Shown one piece after another: positions 8,391-16,960 of a DNA stretch of 64,000 nt. The translations under genes were made by a program, and so were the position numbers. The stretch lies in assembly GCF_024362325.1 (NCBI RefSeq), contig NZ_CP101497.1, forward strand, positions 1,178,001-1,242,000, given 5' to 3'. Below the pieces are notes generated by a model. The model was given only the letters and a program-made list of their open reading frames with translations, had not been told where the DNA came from and ran no database searches. This stretch comes from Microcella humidisoli (lineage in GTDB: Bacteria > Actinomycetota > Actinomycetes > Actinomycetales > Microbacteriaceae). How positions within the stretch are numbered: position 1 is the stretch's first letter; the number at the start of each line of letters is the position of its first letter.

Positions 8391-9218
8391 ATGACCGTGC
8401 AGTTCGGCGTCTTCCTCACCCCGACCGCCGCCGACCCCGCGCGCGTGGTCGACCTCGCCGTGACAGCGGAGCGCGCGGGCATCGACCTCGTGACGGTGCA
8501 GGACCACCCCTATCAGCCGGCATTCCTCGACGCCTGGACGCTGCTGAGCGTGATCGCCGGCCGTACCGAGCGCGTGACGCTCTCGGGCAACGTGCTCAAC
8601 CTGCCGCTGCGGCACCCGGCGATGCTCGCGCGCAGCGCCGCGAGCCTTGACCTGCTGACCGGTGGCCGCGTGACGATGGGGCTCGGCGCCGGGTTCTTCT
8701 GGGACGGCATCGCCGCGATGGGCGGCCCGCGCCGCACGCCCGGCGAGGGCGTCGACGCCCTGAGCGAGGCCATCACCGTGATGCGCGCACTGTGGAGCAC
8801 CGAACCCGGCGGCGTTGTTCTCGACGGCCCGCACTACCCGATCACGGGGGCGAAGCGCGGTCCGGCACCCGCGCACGACATCCCGATCTGGGTGGGCGCG
8901 CTCAAGCCCCGCATGCTGCGGCTCATCGGGCGGCAGGCCGACGGCTGGTGGGCATCGCTCGGCATGCTCGCGGGGGAGCACGAGCTTTCCTCGAGCGGGG
9001 CGATCATCGACGAGGCCGCGCGGGCGGCGGGCCGCGACCCCTCCGCGATCTGCCGCGTGCTGAACGTCGGCCCGGCGGATGCCCACCCCGAGCGCCTCGT
9101 GCACCTGGCCCGCACCTACGGGGTGTCGACCTTCGTGCTGGCCGGCGACGACCCGCGCGCCATCGAGCGCTTCGGGTCGGAGGTCGCGCCCACTGTGCGC
9201 GCCCAACTGGGCGAGTAG
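8391..9218 (+). CDS. LLM-class flavin-dependent oxidoreductase
   Basis: Bacterial-luciferase-like TIM-barrel protein, 275 residues, using FMN or coenzyme F420. Visible features are FGVFLTPTAADP at the N terminus, LVTVQDHPYQPAFLD, LPLRHPAMLARSAASLD and GRVTMGLGAGFFW, with IPIWVGALKPRML in the C-terminal half. A CGGAGG ribosome site precedes the ATG, and a TACCGT box at 8334-8339 suggests a leader of about 50 nt. Monooxygenase or F420-linked dehydrogenase cannot be separated from sequence; the substrate is unknown. Confidence 0.88.
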   Translation: MTVQFGVFLTPTAADPARVVDLAVTAERAGIDLVTVQDHPYQPAFLDAWTLLSVIAGRTERVTLSGNVLNLPLRHPAMLARSAASLDLLTGGRVTMGLGAGFFWDGIAAMGGPRRTPGEGVDALSEAITVMRALWSTEPGGVVLDGPHYPITGAKRGPAPAHDIPIWVGALKPRMLRLIGRQADGWWASLGMLAGEHELSSSGAIIDEAARAAGRDPSAICRVLNVGPADAHPERLVHLARTYGVSTFVLAGDDPRAIERFGSEVAPTVRAQLGE

Positions 9219-9258
9219 CGTGGTGGCGCACCACATCACCGCGCGAGAGGAGATTCAG

Positions 9259-10089
9259 GTGAGCAACGCAGCCGACGTCGACACCACTGCCACCTCACCC
9301 GACCCCGCCCGTGGTCGCCGGCGCGCGCTGCGTGCGCTCGTCGTCGTGCTCGCGATCGGCCAACCGGTGTCGTCGCTCGTGTTCGACTGGCTCTCGCCGA
9401 CCGACCTGCAGTCGGGGGCCGAGTTCTCGCCGCTCGTTCCGCCCGGCGCATGGTTCGCGATCTGGGGCCTCATCATCGTCGCGAGCATCGCCTGGTCGCT
9501 CGCGCAGGCGCGGCCGTCGACGATCACCGACTCGTCCGGAGTGCGCGACCAGCTCGCCCTGCCGATGGCCATCGTGTACCTGTGCTTCGGGCTGTGGCTC
9601 GCCGCGGCGAGTCTCGGGCAGGAGAACCCGGTCGGGCTGCTCGTGTTCGCCGTCATCATCACGGCGCACGTCATGGCCTGGCAGCGCGTCGTCGCCGCCC
9701 GCGACGAGATCGCCCAGTGGAACCCCGTCGAGCGCGGGTTGCTGTACCTGATGCTCGGCACGTACTCGGGCTGGACATCCATGGCGTTCTTCGTCCAGGT
9801 CGCGACGGTGACGCAAGGCTCGGGTGCGGAGGTCGACACGGCCTGGGGGATCACCTGGCAGCTGCTTGTGCTCGCGGCGGCCGCGGGCATGGCCGTGGGA
9901 TTCGTCATCGTCTCGCGCGGCTCGATCGTCTACGCGGCGACGGTGACCTACGCCCTCATCGGTGTGGGACTCAGTACCGCCGAGGCCGGACTCACGGTTC
10001 TGTGGGTCGCGTGCGTCATCGCGGTGAGCGTCGTGTGGGCGTCGGTCGGCGCGGTCCGCGCGACGGATGCTCGCCGCACGCGCGGCTGA
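9259..10089 (+). CDS. Multi-pass membrane protein, possibly TspO/MBR-like
   Basis: 276-residue membrane protein starting with GTG at 9259 after the ribosome site AGAGGAG. It has a basic N terminus (RGRRRALR) and about seven hydrophobic helices. The segment PLVPPGAWFAIWGLI resembles the Pro-rich, Trp-containing entry of TspO-like tryptophan-rich sensory proteins, but the match is weak and the protein is longer than TspO (about 160 residues). A TAGCGT box overlaps the stop codon of the LLM gene, giving a short leader. The function is not established. Confidence 0.6.
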   Translation: MSNAADVDTTATSPDPARGRRRALRALVVVLAIGQPVSSLVFDWLSPTDLQSGAEFSPLVPPGAWFAIWGLIIVASIAWSLAQARPSTITDSSGVRDQLALPMAIVYLCFGLWLAAASLGQENPVGLLVFAVIITAHVMAWQRVVAARDEIAQWNPVERGLLYLMLGTYSGWTSMAFFVQVATVTQGSGAEVDTAWGITWQLLVLAAAAGMAVGFVIVSRGSIVYAATVTYALIGVGLSTAEAGLTVLWVACVIAVSVVWASVGAVRATDARRTRG

Positions 10090-10093
10090 CCAC

Positions 10094-10762
10094 TCAGTCG
10101 ACCCAGCCGAGCTCGCGCAGCCACTCCTCGCAGTCGCGTGTCCAGTGCGCGGCGATCCCGGCGTGCGCGCCGCCTTCGATGCCGTTCTCCTCAGACGCAT
10201 CGACGAGGCCGAGCCCGTGGCGTCCGCGCGGATAGACATGCAGAGCGTGCGGAACGTCGTGCCGGGCGAGTGCGCGCGCGAGGCGATAGGGGTGCTCGAG
10301 CGGCACCGTCTCGTCTTCGGCGGTGTGCCAGATGAACGTCGGAGGCATGTCGGCGGTCACGCGGCGCTCGAGCGAGAGCGCCGCACGCGTCCAGGGCGGG
10401 GCCCAGCGGCCGAGCAGTTGCCGCCGCGATCCGCCGTGGGTGGGGGTGAGCATCGAGACCACGGGGTAGCAGAGCACGGCCAGGTCGACGAGGCCGAGGG
10501 TCGCGGCGTGGCCCGCGAGGTGGCCGCCGGCCGAGAAGCCCAGCACACCAAGCCGCTCGACGCCGGTGGCGCGCAGCTCGGCCACGCGCATCCGCAGGGC
10601 ATCGATGGGGCCGGGGTGGCGCGTCTTCACGGGGTAGGCGAGCACGCTCGAGTCGAGCCCGAGTGAGCGCAGCCACGCGGCGACGGGCTCGCCCTCGTGC
10701 GCAGCCCGGAAGGCGTAGCCGCCGCCGGGCAGCACGATGACGTGCGGGCGAGATGTGTTCAT
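10094..10762 (-). CDS. Alpha/beta hydrolase of the acetyl-/feruloyl-esterase type
   Basis: 222 residues without signal peptide. PGGGY at 12-16 forms the oxyanion hole, GFSAGG with Ser77 is the nucleophile elbow, and WHTAEDETVP plus YPRGRHGLG supply Asp and His. This architecture is that of the BD-FAE/acetyl-xylan-esterase-like hydrolases that remove acetyl or feruloyl groups from plant oligosaccharides, which would fit the xylan genes of the same window, though the link is inference. It follows the serine hydrolase gene by 10 nt and closes a three-gene minus-strand operon. Confidence 0.85.
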   Translation of the reverse strand: MNTSRPHVIVLPGGGYAFRAAHEGEPVAAWLRSLGLDSSVLAYPVKTRHPGPIDALRMRVAELRATGVERLGVLGFSAGGHLAGHAATLGLVDLAVLCYPVVSMLTPTHGGSRRQLLGRWAPPWTRAALSLERRVTADMPPTFIWHTAEDETVPLEHPYRLARALARHDVPHALHVYPRGRHGLGLVDASEENGIEGGAHAGIAAHWTRDCEEWLRELGWVD

Positions 10763-10772
10763 CGACCCGTGC

Positions 10773-11789
10773 TCATCGGCCGGTGAAGGCGGCGTTCAGC
10801 AGCTCGTCGACGTCGACGCCGACGTCGGGCTCACCCGTGTCGAGACGGTTGGTGAGCAGCACGACACACCGGCCGGTGTGACGCGACACCCAGAACTGCG
10901 AGCGGCACCAGCCCTCATGGCCGAACGTGCTGTGGTCGAGCAGGCTCGGACGGTAGGGCAGGTTGAAGCCGATGCCGAAGTCCTCCGGGTGCCGGGTGCG
11001 GTTGGCGTCGAGCGCGACCAGGCCGCTCGTGCGCGGCCGCAGCATCGCCTCGAGCGTGACGCGGTGCACGACGGCGTCGTCGCCCGCGAGCAGGGAGCGG
11101 CCGAGGGCGAGCAGGTCGGACGCCCGGGCGGCGGCGCCTGCGGCCGGGTGCCGCAACGCGAAGAGTGCGGCGGGGTCGTGCTCGTAGCGCTCGGTGCCGT
11201 GCACGTGGTGCACGTCGTCGGTGTCGAACGAGAGGCCGTCGGCGCCGACCGCGGCGGCGAGATCGGCGAACTCGTCCTCGAATGGGCGGCCCGTGGCGTG
11301 CTCGACGAGCGCCGTCACGCCCGACCACGTCAGGTTCGTGTATCGACGGGCCGTGCCGGGCGCGAAGTCAAGCGGAGCCCGCTCGATCGCCTCGCGCAGC
11401 GTCGTGGCGTGTCCGTGGGTGCGGGCCGAGCCGCCGCCCTCGAGCGTCAGATCGGCAACGCCGGAGGTGTGGCTCGTGAGGTGGGCGAGGGTGACCTCGC
11501 GGCTGACGAAGCCCGGCAGGGCATCCTGCAGCGGGGTCTCGGTCGTGAGCAGTCCGCGCTCGACGGCACGCATGGCCGTGAGGGCGACGAGCGGTTTCGT
11601 CACCGAGTAGAGGGCGAAGCGGTCGTCGACGTGGGCGACGCGACCGCTCACAGGGTCGGTGCCGAACGCGGTGATGTCGACGACGCCGTTCACGTCGACG
11701 ATGCCGAGCACGGCGACGGGCAGGCGGCCGGCCTCGACGTGGCGGCGGGTCCAGTCGGCGGCGGCGCCGAACGCGGTGGTGGTGGCCAT
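10773..11789 (-). CDS. Serine hydrolase, beta-lactamase class C / EstB-like
   Basis: 338 residues from ATG 11789, no signal peptide. SxxK motif SVTK with Ser62 and Lys65, YTN at 150-152 and a C-terminal FGHEGWC region (HxG-type) are the three active-site motifs of the penicillin-binding-protein/class C superfamily. Cytosolic members are mostly esterases or D-aminopeptidases rather than antibiotic-degrading lactamases. It lies between the LLM oxidoreductase (14-nt gap) and the esterase (10-nt gap), probably in one operon. Confidence 0.88.
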   Translation of the reverse strand: MATTTAFGAAADWTRRHVEAGRLPVAVLGIVDVNGVVDITAFGTDPVSGRVAHVDDRFALYSVTKPLVALTAMRAVERGLLTTETPLQDALPGFVSREVTLAHLTSHTSGVADLTLEGGGSARTHGHATTLREAIERAPLDFAPGTARRYTNLTWSGVTALVEHATGRPFEDEFADLAAAVGADGLSFDTDDVHHVHGTERYEHDPAALFALRHPAAGAAARASDLLALGRSLLAGDDAVVHRVTLEAMLRPRTSGLVALDANRTRHPEDFGIGFNLPYRPSLLDHSTFGHEGWCRSQFWVSRHTGRCVVLLTNRLDTGEPDVGVDVDELLNAAFTGR

Positions 11790-11803
11790 GCGGGATGCTC
11801 TTC

Positions 11804-12727
11804 TCAGGTCAGGTGCGGCAGCACGTCGGCCGCGATGAGGTCGAGGTGCTCGAGGTCGGTCATGTCCACCGTCTGCAGGTAGACGCGATCGACGCCGAGC
11901 TCGCGCAGGGCGCCGAGCCGGTCGACGACGTCGGCGGGGGTGCCGACGAGGCGCTCGCCGTGGTCGGAATCGGGGTCGATGCCGACGGCGGCGCAGCGGC
12001 GGGCGATCTCGGCGGCGTCGCGACCGACGACCGTCGGCCACGCGGCCGACATGGTGAGCGTCGCCGGGTCGCGCTCCTCTTCTTCACACACCGCGCGCAC
12101 GTTGTCGAGCACCTCGGCGAAGCCTTCCAGGGTGCGGAAGCCGATGTTGAACTCGGTCGCGTACCGCGCGGCGAGCTGGGGCGTCTTGCGCGGTCCGCCG
12201 CCGCCGACGATGACGGGCATGCGCTCCTGCACGATCTTCGGCAGGGCGGGCACGTCGACGAGTCGGTAGTGGTCGCCCTCGAACGAGAAGGTGGCGCCGT
12301 CGGGGGTGGCCCAGTAGCCCGTCACGATGGCGAGCTGCTCCTCGAGCATCCCGAACCGCTTGTCGGGGAAGGGGATGCCGAAGGCTTCGTGCTCGCGCGC
12401 GTACCAGCCGGTGCCGAGCCCGAACTCGGCGCGGCCGCCCGACATCTGGTCGACCTGCGCGACCTGCACGGCGAGGATGCCGGGGTGGCGGTGCGTGGCG
12501 GAGCTGACGAGCGTGCCGAGGCGGATCGTGCTGGTCTCGCGGGCGAGGGCGGCGAGGGTGGTCCACGCGTCGGTGGGGCCGGGCAGGCCGTCGCCGTCGC
12601 CCATGACGAGGTAGTGGTCGCTGCGGAACCAGGCGTGGAAGCCGAGGGCCTCGGCGCGCTGCGCGTGGGCGACGATCGTGTCGTACGTGGCGCCCTGCTG
12701 GGGCTCGGTGAAGATGCAGTACTGCAT
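11804..12727 (-). CDS. LLM-class (F420-type) oxidoreductase
   Basis: 307-residue luciferase-fold oxidoreductase. WFRSDHYLVMGDG near residue 33, the block IRLGTLVSSATHRHPG and GGRAEFGLGTGWY are typical of actinobacterial F420-dependent LLM proteins, and the C terminus TPADVVDRLGALRELGVDR is the usual family ending. A TAGGCT box 6 nt before the ATG indicates a leaderless mRNA. It heads the minus-strand operon with the serine hydrolase and the esterase, and diverges from an SDR gene that is also leaderless. The substrate is unknown. Confidence 0.9.
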   Translation of the reverse strand: MQYCIFTEPQQGATYDTIVAHAQRAEALGFHAWFRSDHYLVMGDGDGLPGPTDAWTTLAALARETSTIRLGTLVSSATHRHPGILAVQVAQVDQMSGGRAEFGLGTGWYAREHEAFGIPFPDKRFGMLEEQLAIVTGYWATPDGATFSFEGDHYRLVDVPALPKIVQERMPVIVGGGGPRKTPQLAARYATEFNIGFRTLEGFAEVLDNVRAVCEEEERDPATLTMSAAWPTVVGRDAAEIARRCAAVGIDPDSDHGERLVGTPADVVDRLGALRELGVDRVYLQTVDMTDLEHLDLIAADVLPHLT

Positions 12728-12785
12728 TGTTCGAGCCTACGACGCGGTCGTCGCACGGATGCCCGCTTTAGGTATGATCTAACGC

Positions 12786-13463
12786 ATGACCCGCACCGCG
12801 ATCGTCACCGGAGGGCTGAGTGGCCTCGGTGCCGCGACGGCCGAGCGCCTGCGCGCCGACGGCATCCGCGTCATTACGCTCGACGTCGCCGAGGGCGCTG
12901 ACCACCAGCTCGACATCAGCGACGATGCGGCCGTGGCGGCAGTGGCCGCGACGGTCGGGCCCGTCGACATCCTCGTCAACTGCGCCGGCATCGTCGGGCC
13001 GAACAAGCCGCTCATCGAGACGACGGCCGAGGAGTGGCGCCGCACCGTCGACGTCAACGTCATGGGCACGGTCGCGACGATCCGCGCGTTCGCGCCCGGC
13101 ATGGTGGGGAAGGGCTGGGGGCGCATCGTCAACGTCGCGTCGATGGCCGGCAAGGACGGCAACCCGAACCTCGCTGCCTACTCGGCGACGAAGGGCGCGG
13201 TCATCGCCCTGACCAAGTCGGTGGGCAAAGAGCTCGCGCAGACCGGCGTGCTCGTCAACGTCATCGCCCCGGCCGTGATCGACACCCCCATGAACGCCAA
13301 GACCGACCCCGCGGTGCTGCAGTACATCACCGACCTCATCCCCATGAAGCGCGTCGGCCGGCCCGACGAGTTCGCCGAGCTCGTGGCGTTCCTCACCTCC
13401 GACCGGCTGAGCTTCTCGACCGGCGCCGTCTACGACCTCAGCGGCGGCCGCGCCACCTACTAG
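12786..13463 (+). CDS. Short-chain dehydrogenase/reductase, sugar-acid type
   Basis: 225-residue classical SDR. The Rossmann glycine motif TGGLSGLG (8-15), NCAG at 65-68 and the catalytic set Ser119, Tyr132, Lys136 (YSATK) are intact. Directly downstream (13 nt) is a fumarylacetoacetate-hydrolase-family gene. This SDR plus FAH pair recurs in the non-phosphorylating L-fucose and L-rhamnose routes, where the SDR oxidises a 2-keto-3-deoxy sugar acid before C-C hydrolysis; that role is inferred from the pairing. TATGAT lies 7 nt before ATG. Confidence 0.85.
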   Translation: MTRTAIVTGGLSGLGAATAERLRADGIRVITLDVAEGADHQLDISDDAAVAAVAATVGPVDILVNCAGIVGPNKPLIETTAEEWRRTVDVNVMGTVATIRAFAPGMVGKGWGRIVNVASMAGKDGNPNLAAYSATKGAVIALTKSVGKELAQTGVLVNVIAPAVIDTPMNAKTDPAVLQYITDLIPMKRVGRPDEFAELVAFLTSDRLSFSTGAVYDLSGGRATY

Positions 13464-13476
13464 AAGGGCCTCACCG

Positions 13477-14337
13477 ATGAAGCTCATGCGCCTCGGCCCC
13501 GCGGGCAACGAGAAGCCCGTCGTGCGCGTCGACGACTCCCACTACGTCGACGTGAGCGACCTCACGCCCGACTTCGACGAGCGCTTCTTTGGTTCGGGCG
13601 GGATGCTCCGCCTCAAGCAGGTCGTCGCCGAGCGCATCGCGGCCGGCGCCGTGCATCCCTTCGCCGGCGAGCGGGTGGGGGCGCCCATCGCCCGCCCGCA
13701 CCAGATCCTCTGCATCGGGCTCAACTACAGCGACCACGCGGCCGAGTCGGGTATGCCCGTGCCCGACGAGCCGATCCTGTTCACGAAGAGCCCGAACACG
13801 CTCGTCGGGCCGGACGACGAGGTGCGCATGCCGCGCGGCGCGACGAAGCTCGACTGGGAGGTCGAGCTCGGCATCGTCATCGGGGCGCGCACGAGCTACC
13901 TCGACAGCCCCGAACAGGCGCGCGAGCACATCGCGGGCTACGTCGTCGTCAACGATGTGAGCGAGCGGGCGTTCCAGATCGAGCGCGGCGGGCAGTGGGC
14001 GAAGGGCAAGTCGGCCGAGACATTCAACCCGGCCGGGCCGTGGCTCGCGACCCCCGACGAGCTCGACGACGTCATGCAGCTGGGTATGTGGCTCGACGTC
14101 AACGGGCAGCGGCGGCAGACCGGCTCGACCTCGACGATGATCTTCGACCCGTGGTTCATCGTGCACTACCTCAGCCAGTTCCTCGTGCTCGAGCCGGGCG
14201 ACCTCATCAATACGGGCACGCCGCCCGGGGTGGGCCTGGGCATGACGCCGCCGACCTACCTGCAGGTGGGGGATGTGATGGAGCTCGGCATCGACGGGCT
14301 CGGCGCGCAGCGGCAGGTTGTGGTCGCGCCGCGCTGA
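13477..14337 (+). CDS. Fumarylacetoacetate hydrolase family protein (diketo-deoxy sugar acid hydrolase-like)
   Basis: 286 residues. The FAH core begins at about 70 with PHQILCIGLNYSDHAAE; the metal-binding acidic residues are in KLDWEVELGIV (Glu128, Glu130) and VVVNDVSER (Asp160), and GDLINTGTPPGVG closes the active site. Close relatives hydrolyse 2,4-diketo-3-deoxy-L-fuconate or -rhamnonate to pyruvate and a hydroxy acid. Its pairing with the SDR gene supports this, but the dehydrogenase, lactonase and dehydratase steps are absent nearby. Ureidoglycolate lyase annotations also occur in this family. Confidence 0.85.
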   Translation: MKLMRLGPAGNEKPVVRVDDSHYVDVSDLTPDFDERFFGSGGMLRLKQVVAERIAAGAVHPFAGERVGAPIARPHQILCIGLNYSDHAAESGMPVPDEPILFTKSPNTLVGPDDEVRMPRGATKLDWEVELGIVIGARTSYLDSPEQAREHIAGYVVVNDVSERAFQIERGGQWAKGKSAETFNPAGPWLATPDELDDVMQLGMWLDVNGQRRQTGSTSTMIFDPWFIVHYLSQFLVLEPGDLINTGTPPGVGLGMTPPTYLQVGDVMELGIDGLGAQRQVVVAPR

Positions 14338-14375
14338 GCGTTCTCGCTGCCGGAGGGCGCCGGGCGCCTCAGCGC
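14331..14375. terminator. Possible bidirectional hairpin between convergent genes
   Basis: GCGCTGAG at 14331-14338 and CTCAGCGC at 14368-14375 form an 8-bp stem around a GC-rich loop that can fold further. It spans the stop codons of the FAH gene and the convergent TetR gene. There is no T tract, as usual in high-GC actinobacteria. Confidence 0.35.
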
Positions 14376-14944
14376 GCGCTGACGACGTCGAGCACCGAGC
14401 GCGCCCGCGGCAGGGCATCCTGCACCCGCGTCACGAGGTCGGGGCCGTCGTCGTCGGCGAGCCAGGCGTGCAGCTCGCGCACGAACAGCGCGAAGCCGAT
14501 GGCCGCGAGCACCTCGGCGTGCTCCTCGGCGAAGCCGCGCTCGATGAGCGTCGCCGTGACCGCCCGCTGCCATAGCGCCTGCTTGGCGAGCTCGCGGCCG
14601 GAGAGCGAGACCTCGGTGTCGATGATGCGCTGACGGGCGCGCAGCTCGTGGCGACCGGGCTGCATGACCTCGGCGAGCGACGAGAGCGCGCGGCTCATGA
14701 GCGCCTCGGCCGCGACGGGCCCGGTCGGCTCGGCGATCGTCGCGATGAGGTGCGGCATGAGGGAGTCGTCGTCGGAGAACAGCACCTCCTCCTTATCGCG
14801 GAAGTGCCGGAAGAAGGTGCGCGCCGTCACGCCCGCCCGCGCCGCGATCTCGTCGACGGTCGTCGCGGCGTAGCCGTGCTCGCCGAACAGGCTCATCGCG
14901 GCGTCGACGAGCCGCTCGCGGGAGTCGGTGGGCCAGCGGGGCAT
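14369..14944 (-). CDS. TetR-family regulator
   Basis: 191 residues. The N-terminal helix-turn-helix covers SRERLVDAAMSLFGEHGYAA, with the recognition helix in VTARTFFRHFRDKEEVLF near 38-55; the C-terminal half is the variable ligand domain. A TAGGAT box 7 nt before ATG suggests a leaderless mRNA. It is divergent from an SDR gene 51 nt away, with a clean palindrome in the gap, so it probably represses both. Confidence 0.9.
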   Translation of the reverse strand: MPRWPTDSRERLVDAAMSLFGEHGYAATTVDEIAARAGVTARTFFRHFRDKEEVLFSDDDSLMPHLIATIAEPTGPVAAEALMSRALSSLAEVMQPGRHELRARQRIIDTEVSLSGRELAKQALWQRAVTATLIERGFAEEHAEVLAAIGFALFVRELHAWLADDDGPDLVTRVQDALPRARSVLDVVSAR

Positions 14945-14963
14945 GCCCCCGATCCTACTCTTG

Positions 14964-14978
14964 TGTCACATGATGACA
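14964..14978. promoter_or_regulatory. Palindrome in the TetR/SDR divergent promoter
   Basis: TGTCA at 14964-14968 and TGACA at 14974-14978 are perfect inverted arms around a 5-nt core. The site lies between the -10 boxes of the two divergent leaderless genes and is the best candidate operator for the adjacent TetR protein. Confidence 0.5.
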
Positions 14979-14995
14979 TCACCTAGTCTGACGAC

Positions 14996-16009
14996 ATGAC
15001 AGTTCATGACATCACTCGTCCCACCGTCCTCCTCACCGGACCGACGAGCGGCATCGGCGCCGGCATGCTGCGCGCCCTGCTGCAGCACCCGGCCCGCCCC
15101 CACCTCGTCCTGCTCGCCCGCAATGCGACAGCACTGGATGCTGCGCTCGACCAGGCGCGCGCCGCCGGCCTCACCGCCCACGGCGTGAGCGTCGACCTCG
15201 CCGACCTCGCCTCGGTGCAGGCGGCGCTCGCCGAGGTGCGCGCGCTCATCGATGCCGGCACGATCGCGCCCATCGACGCCGCGCTGCTCAACGCCGGCAC
15301 GCAGTTCATGTCGCGCGCGACGCTCGGCGCCCAGGGGCACGAGCGCACCTTCACGATCAACGTCATTGCCCAGCACCTGCTCGTCACGGGCCTCGCGCCG
15401 ATGCTCGCGCCCGCCGGGCACGTCGTCGTCATGGGCTCGTCGACGCACCGCGGCAAGAAGCACTCGTTCAACCTCATCCCCGACCCGCAGTGGCAGGCGC
15501 CCGCCGCCCTCGCGACGGCCGACCCGGCCGAGGCCCCGACCGAGGCGAGGGGTCGCGAGCGCGGCGGCATCGCCTACGCCTCGAGCAAGCTCGCCCTCGT
15601 CACGGCCGCGCACGCGTGGGCCGAGCGCCTCGGCGCGACCGGTCGCCGCCTCAACACCTACGACCCCGGCCTCACGGTGCGCACGGGGCTCGTGCGCGAC
15701 ATGTCGGCATTCCGCTACTGGGTGTGGCGCTGGATCATGCCCGTCATGGTCCTGCACCCCAAGGCGACGACGGCGCGCATCACCGGCCGGCACGCGGTCG
15801 AGCTCGCCCTCGGCGATGCGCACGCCGGCGTGCACGACGGCTACATCGAGATCGGACAGCGGACGCAGGCCGAGCAGGTGACGTACGAGCCCGAGCGGCA
15901 GCGCGAGCTCATCGGCTGGCTCGACGCGACGATTGCGCCTTATCTTCCTTCCGATCCGGATGCTCACCGCACGCCCGGCGCCGACCACCGTCACACCCAG
16001 GAGGCCTGA
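14996..16009 (+). CDS. SDR oxidoreductase, retinol/protochlorophyllide reductase-like
   Basis: 337-residue extended-length SDR. Glycine motif TGPTSGIG at 14-21, NAGTQ after strand 4, and a catalytic Ser (VMGSSTHRGKK) with Tyr-Lys in AYASSKLALV. The long loop before the Tyr and the insertion around GKKHSFNLIPDPQWQ resemble light-independent retinol-dehydrogenase/POR-like members. TAGTCT lies 6 nt before ATG. The small membrane-protein gene downstream follows by 4 nt, so they are likely co-transcribed under control of the divergent TetR. The substrate is unknown. Confidence 0.83.
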   Translation: MTVHDITRPTVLLTGPTSGIGAGMLRALLQHPARPHLVLLARNATALDAALDQARAAGLTAHGVSVDLADLASVQAALAEVRALIDAGTIAPIDAALLNAGTQFMSRATLGAQGHERTFTINVIAQHLLVTGLAPMLAPAGHVVVMGSSTHRGKKHSFNLIPDPQWQAPAALATADPAEAPTEARGRERGGIAYASSKLALVTAAHAWAERLGATGRRLNTYDPGLTVRTGLVRDMSAFRYWVWRWIMPVMVLHPKATTARITGRHAVELALGDAHAGVHDGYIEIGQRTQAEQVTYEPERQRELIGWLDATIAPYLPSDPDAHRTPGADHRHTQEA

Positions 16010-16013
16010 GGTC

Positions 16014-16382
16014 GTGCTGCTCGTCTCGCTGCTGCTCAACATCGTCGTGCTCGTGCCGGTCGTCGGTTCGCTCGCGGCCCGCGCGCCCTGGATCGTGCGG
16101 GCCTGGGGCGAGCGCGCGCCCGCGCGCGACATCCTGCTCGCGATCTACATCGCCATCCTCACCGCGTCGACGGCGCTGCTCGCGGTCGTCGCGATGATGG
16201 GTCCGTCGACGGCCCTCGAGGCCGCCGCCGTGAGCCTCTTGGCGGTGCAGATTGTCTACAAGGTGCTGACCGCCGTGACGGTGCAGGATGCCCTGCGCAA
16301 CCCCGTCGTTCTGTCGAACCTCGGCATCGCCGTCGTGCACGCGGTCACCGTGGCGACGATCGCGCCGGGGCTGTACGGCTGA
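16014..16382 (+). CDS. Small four-helix membrane protein
   Basis: 122 residues from GTG 16014, chosen because GGAGG at 16000-16004 is correctly spaced; a longer reading from 15933 would overlap the SDR gene by 77 nt. Four hydrophobic helices are visible (from LLVSLLLNIVVLVPVVGSL, then two helices around 45-80, then a C-terminal one ending TIAPGLYG), with the polar loop RAWGERAPARD. No family is recognised with confidence. It is probably a passenger of the TetR-regulated SDR operon. Confidence 0.65.
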   Translation: MLLVSLLLNIVVLVPVVGSLAARAPWIVRAWGERAPARDILLAIYIAILTASTALLAVVAMMGPSTALEAAAVSLLAVQIVYKVLTAVTVQDALRNPVVLSNLGIAVVHAVTVATIAPGLYG

Positions 16383-16412
16383 CCGCATCTCGAACAAGAG
16401 ACCCGAAACAAA

Positions 16413-16426
16413 CCGACCGGTCGGTC
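16413..16426. promoter_or_regulatory. TetR-type palindrome
   Basis: ACCGACC at 16413-16419 and GGTCGGT at 16420-16426 make a perfect 14-bp palindrome, followed by one more CGGT. Sites of this ACCGACCGGT type are frequent operators of TetR regulators, and it lies 20 nt before the TetR start, so autoregulation of that gene and its downstream transporter is likely. Confidence 0.6.
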
Positions 16427-16445
16427 GGTATGCCATGATCGGTGT

Positions 16446-16949
16446 ATGTCGGCCCGCGATCTGATCCTCGATACCGCTCGATCCTTCATCTCGACGCATG
16501 GTCGCTTGCCCTCGCTCGACGCCCTCGCCGGTGATGCGGGCGTGTCGAAGGGCGGCCTGATGCACCACTTCGCCAGCCGCTCTGCCCTCGTGTCTGCACT
16601 GATCACTGCAGCGGTTGATGCGACCGATCGTGAGCTTCGCGACGCCGCGACGCGCGGCGAGGTCGTCGATACATGGTTGCGGCTATCGGCGCAGCCAGAG
16701 GTTGACGGAACCCCGTTGTCGACCCTCGCGATCATCGCGCTGGGCGCACACGACGACCTGGGCGATGCCGTCCAGCAGATCCTCGACGCCACGAGGCAGT
16801 GGGAGGCTCTCATCGCTGACGAGGTCGGCGACCCGACGCGCGCCCGAATCATCCGCATGGTCGGCGACGGGATGCTGCTGCAGAGCCTCCTCAGTCCGAC
16901 TCCGCTCAGCGCGCTCAGCACGCGTGAGCTGCTCGCGGCGCTGAAGTAG
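16446..16949 (+). CDS. TetR-family regulator
   Basis: 167 residues, short for the family. The DNA-binding domain covers ARDLILDTARSFISTHG to VSKGGLMHHFASRSAL, where the recognition helix sits. The C-terminal TetR_C-like domain is compact. The start is supported by CATGAT 6 nt upstream. It precedes a GAP-family membrane protein gene by 11 nt; the pair looks like a self-controlled transport operon, with the palindrome at 16413-16426 as operator. Confidence 0.9.
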   Translation: MSARDLILDTARSFISTHGRLPSLDALAGDAGVSKGGLMHHFASRSALVSALITAAVDATDRELRDAATRGEVVDTWLRLSAQPEVDGTPLSTLAIIALGAHDDLGDAVQQILDATRQWEALIADEVGDPTRARIIRMVGDGMLLQSLLSPTPLSALSTRELLAALK

Positions 16950-16960
16950 CGGGCTCGGCC

